DNA from: Avena insularis
Lineage: Eukaryota > Streptophyta > Magnoliopsida > Poales > Poaceae
Reading direction: 5' to 3'
Assembly (NCBI GenBank): GCA_023614405.1
Contig: CM042689.1
Location: 328,452,305-328,516,304, forward strand
DNA: 64,000 nt
Numbering within the stretch: the stretch's first letter is position 1; each line of letters starts with the position of its first letter. The translations under genes were made by a program, and so were the position numbers. The notes under the pieces are model-generated. The model was not told the origin of the DNA. It did not search any database and saw only the letters and a list, made by a program, of their open reading frames with translations. Positions 59,790-64,000 of this stretch are shown here, piece after piece.

Positions 59790-62700
59790 ATGCCTCCTCG
59801 ACGTGCCAACCCCAACCCAAACAACAACAATGTCACCCCCGAGATGCAAAGGTTGTTGTGACGACAGTGACTAATGCAGATGATGACCACTTTTATGCAG
59901 AATCGGAATAACAACAACATCAATAACAACAACAATAACAACAATCAGAACAATCCACTAGGATTTGACATGCTCACCAGATTCCTAAGACTAAGGCCTG
60001 CAAAGTTCTCAGGAACTACTGATCCCATGGTGGCCAATGATTGGCTACGTTCGGTGAACAAGGATTTGGTAACTGTCGGCTACACCGACGAGGATAAGGT
60101 CAGGTTTGCGGCACATCTGCTGGAAGGACCAGCAGCTACTTGGTGGGATAACTTCTAGATCACCACTCCCATTGAGGATGTGACATGGTCTATCTTTGAA
60201 GATGGATTCCGTATAGCTCACATATCATCCGGGGTAATGAGTTTGAACAAGAAGGAGTTCCATAACCTGAAACAACGTCACCGCGGCGTGGCTGAATATA
60301 TTGAGGAGTTCAACAATCTGGCGTCTTAGGCACCGGATGAAGTTGATACCGATGCCAAGAGGAAAGAGAAATTCCTCAAAGGACTGAACGATGAACTGAA
60401 TCTGCAACTATCTGTTGCCTATGTCCCAACCTACCAATCCCTTTGTGACAAGGCTACCATCTTGGAGAACAAGATGAAACAGGTTGAAAGCAGAAAGAGG
60501 AAGCACAACTTTGACAAGCACAGCTCAGGATCGTCTCACAAGCGTTCCCATCACGATGATAGTGGGAGTTCTGGATCCCACAAACACGGAAAGTACAACA
60601 ACCATCACAACCACAACCGCCATCATGACAACAAGCATCACCGTAGTCATGCTAATGACAAGTATAAGAACCACAAGGGTGGATACAAGAGCCACCACAA
60701 TGGAAGTGGAAGTGGAAGCCAGCCTGTCAAAAAGGATCTCAGTCAGGTTGAATGCTTCAAGTGTAAGAAGATGGGGCATCATGCAAATGAGTGCCCAGAA
60801 AATAAAGTTGATGGTGCCAACAAGCCCAACCCTTTCCAGAAGGGACAAGTAAACCACATAAATGTGGAAGAAATTTATGAGGAACCTGATGCTGTGGCTG
60901 GTAAGTTCAAACTCAATTCTGTTCCAGCACTTGTTATTTTTTATACTGGCGCATTGCATTCATTCATATCAAGAGCATTTGTTGATAGAAATGAACTTCC
61001 AGTTGAAACTATTGGGTATCCTATAAAAGTAAGTTCTCCTGGTGGAGAAATGATAGTGAACTCAGGATGTCATGACCTAGTCATTGAGTTTGGGAAGTAT
61101 AAGTTTCCCGTTAATTTGATAATTCTAAATTCCCAAGGATTGGATGTCATTTTGGGAATGGACTGGATGACTAAGTACAAGGGAGTGCTAGATTGTGCCA
61201 ATCATACTGTCATACTCACAACCCCGGATAATAAAAGGATTAGATTCAAGACTAACTTGGAATCAAAAGGGAGTAAGCTAAATTCTCTTAAGGGGGTTAG
61301 CATAGACGGTGTGCCAATTGTGAGTGAATATCTGGATGTGTTTCTGGAAGAATTGCCAGGAATGCCACCAGATAGAGATGTGGAATTTCTGATTGACTTG
61401 CTGCCAGGATCAGGACCAATAGCAAAGAGACCTTACAAGATGACAGTTGATGAGTTGAAAGAACTCAAGAAACAACTTGGAGAACAGTTGCAGAAAGGAT
61501 TTATTCAACCAAGTTCTTCATCTTGGGGAGCACCAGTCTTGTTTGTGGAAAAGAAAGATAGAAGTCAAAGGTTATGCATCGATTATCGTTCACTCAGTGA
61601 GGTGACTATCAAGAACAAGTATCCTCTACCCAGAATCAATGACTTGTTTGATTAGTTAGAAGGAGCCTGTGTGTTATCAAAGATTGATCTCCGGTCAGGT
61701 TATTTTCAGCTCAATATAAGGGAACAAGACATACCTAAGACAGCTTTCACCACTAGGTATGGATTGTATGAGTACACCGTGATGCCATTCGGTTTGACCA
61801 ACGTACCAGCTTACTTCATGAATATGATGAACAAGGTGTTCATGGAGTTCCTTGACAAGTTTGTTGTCGTTTTCATCGATGACATTTTGATCTACTCCAA
61901 GAGCAAAGAAGAGCATGAAGGACATTTGCGTTTGATACTTGAGAAGATTTTGGTGGAATAATCTCAAGAAAGACATCACCGAACATATTGCTTTGTTGAT
62001 GTATGTAGTAGAGTGAAAGCGGAACATCAGAAACCAGCAGGGTTGCTACAACCACTACCTATTCCTGATTGGAAGTGGGACAAGATTGGCATGGACTTCA
62101 TCACCGGATTGCCAAGGACCAGGTCAGGATATGATTCTATTTGGGTAGTAGTGGATCGCCTCACTAAAGTGGCTCATTTCATACCCGTGAAGACAACCTA
62201 TACAAGTGCTAAGTTGTCCAAGATCTATATGAATAGGATTGTGTGTCTGCATGGAGTACCCAAGAGTATTGTGTCTGATAGGGGAACCCAATTCACTTCT
62301 CATTTTTGGAGGCAACTACATGAATCATTGGGAACGAGATTGGAATTCAGTACTGCTTTTCATCCCCAGACTGATGGACAGACAGAAAGGACCAACCAGA
62401 TTCTAGAGGATATGTTGAGGGCATGTGCCCTAGACTATGGTGCTAGTTGGGATGAAAGTCTGTCTTACACAGAATTCTCTTACAACAATAGCTATCAAGC
62501 CAGTATTGAGATGGCACCATTTCAATTTATCTATGGGAGAAAGTGTAATGCACCATTGCTATGGAATGGTGTTGGAGAAAGAAACTTGTTCGGGCCAGAA
62601 CTAATCAAGGAAGCTGAAGAGAAAGTTAGGTTGGTAAAGGACAGATTGAAGATAGCACAATCCTGACAAAAGAGCTACGCAGATCCTAAGCATAGAGAAG

Positions 62701-63180
62701 TCACCTATGAAGTAGGTGATAGAGCTTATCTTAGAGTGTCACCACTTCGTGGAGTGAAGAGATTTGGAGTCAAAGGAAAATTGGCCCCAAGATATGTTGG
62801 ACCATTCAAGATTCTGAGTCGTAAAGGAGAAGTATCTTATGAGATTGAATTGCCAGAATCATTGTCTGCCGTTCAAAATGTGTTTCATGTGAGTTAGCTA
62901 AAGAAATGCCATCCAGAGATGGAAGAGACTTCTTTGAAGGATACTATACCTTTGGAGGAGGTCTAATTGGAAAGTGATCTCACTTATGAGGAAAAGCCAA
63001 TCAAGATTCTTGAGACTGCAGAAAGAGTTACTCGGACAAAGACTATCAAATTCTGCAAAGTTCAATGGAACCATCATTCCGAAGAAGAAGCAACATGGGA
63101 AAGAGAGGATGACCTTCGGAAAGACCACCCTCACCTATTTGCTAGCCAATCCGAATCTCGAGGGCGAGATTCACCTTAAG
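59790..63180 (+). pseudogene. gag-pol: A2 gag-pol polyprotein with chromodomain, decayed
   Basis: Domains in order: an Asn-rich start; gag core (AATWWDNF, EFHNLKQRHRGVAEYIEEF); a His/Lys/Ser-rich linker; a CCHC knuckle [14 protein letters not shown]; a protease with [11 protein letters not shown], where the catalytic Asp of DTG is Tyr (codon 60942-60944); reverse transcriptase ([24 protein letters not shown] with both Asp present); integrase core (GMDFITGLP, VSDRGTQF, TDGQTERTNQ, intact DDE); and a C-terminal chromodomain (VTRTKTIKFCKVQWNHHSEE, EEEATWERED). In-frame stops include 59859, 59868, 60156, 60327, 61653, 62664, about 62896 and 62965. Near 61945-61955 a deletion joins the reverse transcriptase directly to the integrase finger region, removing the RNase H and the first part of the zinc module; a 1-base loss downstream restores the frame. 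Non-functional. Confidence 0.92.
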
Positions 63181-63191
63181 GGGGTTAGATT
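63154..63191 (+). promoter_or_regulatory. A2 pre-LTR hairpin and polypurine tract
   Basis: AATCTCG-AGGG-CGAGATT followed by TTAAGGGGGTTAGATT and the LTR. Identical to A1. The hairpin overlaps the last codons of pol. Confidence 0.78.
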
Positions 63192-63705
63192 TGTAACATC
63201 CCAAAAATCATGATTTCAAAGTTTGCATATCATCCATGCATTCATAATCATTTTAGGATCATTTTCAATGTCATTTCAAAATAGAAGCATTTGAATGTCT
63301 ATTATTTTATGTAAGCAAGGCATTGGCCCAATGCTACTCTCTAGTATGAGATTATTTGTTTTAAACCAAAGTTTTTTGATCCTATGGTTGATTGATGTTC
63401 TCCAAAGCTTGGACAAAGATTTCAAAACAAAGTATAAATTTAAAACCATTTTTATGTCTTTACTAAGCAATTGATAAAGGCACTGTTTATTTTAAAATTC
63501 CAATGTGCCAAATTATTTTCAAGTGTACAACATTGTTCTGCAGCCAATTGTGTACTAGTTTCACTTTACAAAAATCCAGAAGTGGTTTGAATTCAAACTC
63601 ATTTTAAACTCATTTGAATTTGGTTCCTGAAAATCAAAATAAAAATAGAAAAAGATAAAAGAATAGGAAAAGGGCCGGCGCCACTCTTCCAGTCCAACAG
63701 CAGAT
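63192..63705 (+). repeat. A2 3' LTR, first 514 bp
   Basis: Begins TGTAACATCCC and matches 41339-41850 with few differences. It is interrupted after CAGCAGAT. Confidence 0.92.
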
Positions 63706-64000
63706 TGTTGGGGATCTGCTATATGGGTATCCTCATAGCATGTCTCTTATCCGACTAACCCGGGTGGCCCATAGTCGGTAGCATGGCCTATGGCCTGCTG
63801 GGTGGCCCAGTTAGGTGGATCCAGAAGGGAGGCCCATGTCGGATAAAGGAAGGCTATGGTGGAGTCACCAATGTACCCGGAGCCTTGGAGTGCAAGATAC
63901 ACAAGACTAGTAATAGACGGTGTAGAACTCTGTAACCTGTCCGGCTAGGACTTTTCCCTGTAACCCTAGGACCTGACGACTATATAAGCCGGGCCTATGG
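63706..64000 (+). mobile_element. Start of another LTR retrotransposon, truncated by the window
   Basis: A new sequence begins with TGTTGGGGATCTGC exactly where the A2 LTR is broken. CAGAT (63701-63705) is the likely left target duplication. A TATA box, CTATATAAGCC, lies at 63980-63990 after CCCTGTAACCCTAGGACC, wording I associate with Gypsy-type LTRs of Triticeae. Orientation and family cannot be fixed because the element leaves the window. Confidence 0.65.

Larger units (their letters stand above)
41339..63705 (+). mobile_element. A2: chromodomain Ty3/Gypsy element, nearly complete but decayed
   Basis: Order: 5' LTR (holding solo LTR B2), iMet primer site, B3 insertion, two accessory ORFs, gag-pol with chromodomain, hairpin and polypurine tract, and the first 514 bp of the 3' LTR, which is then cut by another element. 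Without B2 and B3 the visible part is about 8.9 kb. The two LTRs differ at only a few sites over their common 510 bp and are closer to each other than to A1, as expected for one insertion. Confidence 0.92.

Overview
The window is grass nuclear heterochromatin with no recognisable host gene. Nearly all of it can be assigned to nested Ty3/Gypsy-type LTR retrotransposons. The Athila-type LTRs (TGTTGGGAACCCC ... GACGTATCA on the + strand), the chromodomain Gypsy pol and the multi-kilobase LTRs are typical of large Pooideae genomes. A Triticeae grass is the best guess, but this is inference and I could not run a repeat-library comparison.

Layout, oldest host outward. S2 and S3 are Athila-like elements on the - strand that form the substrate: S2 is a 3' LTR fragment at 15049-15521, internal sequence split around B1, and a 5' LTR start at 37585-38603; S3 is 38604-41338. 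S1, another Athila-like element (7779-15048, -), sits in the 3' LTR of S2 and has a decayed gag-protease. A 3.3-kb solo LTR, R (11168-14482), lies in the LTR of S1. A chromovirus, A1 (1-7778, +; only its 3' end is present), cut into S1. A short LTR-like element, M (1362-4424), split the chromodomain of A1. A second chromovirus, A2 (41339 to 63705, +), is inserted in S3. It carries three ORFs, integrase and a chromodomain, all pseudogenised, and its 3' LTR is cut at 63706 by the start of yet another LTR element.

A second family, B (- strand), has 3.9-4.7 kb LTRs, a short internal region and only a zinc-knuckle gag-like ORF. It occurs three times: B1, a 17.7-kb LTR-internal-LTR-internal-LTR array flanked by one 5-bp target duplication; B2, a solo LTR inside the 5' LTR of A2; and B3, a full element inserted 24 bp downstream of the 5' LTR of A2.

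How the parts fit together. A and B share the tRNA-iMet primer site and following leader, a hairpin next to the polypurine tract, LTR end sequences and a zinc-knuckle motif. B therefore looks like a non-autonomous derivative mobilised by A-type proteins. Both families also carry a conserved splice-donor-like site in the transcribed LTR leader, and AG acceptors that directly abut the ATG of every internal ORF. This suggests spliced subgenomic mRNAs. All protein-coding copies seen are damaged by stops, frameshifts or deletions, except the M ORF, which is open.
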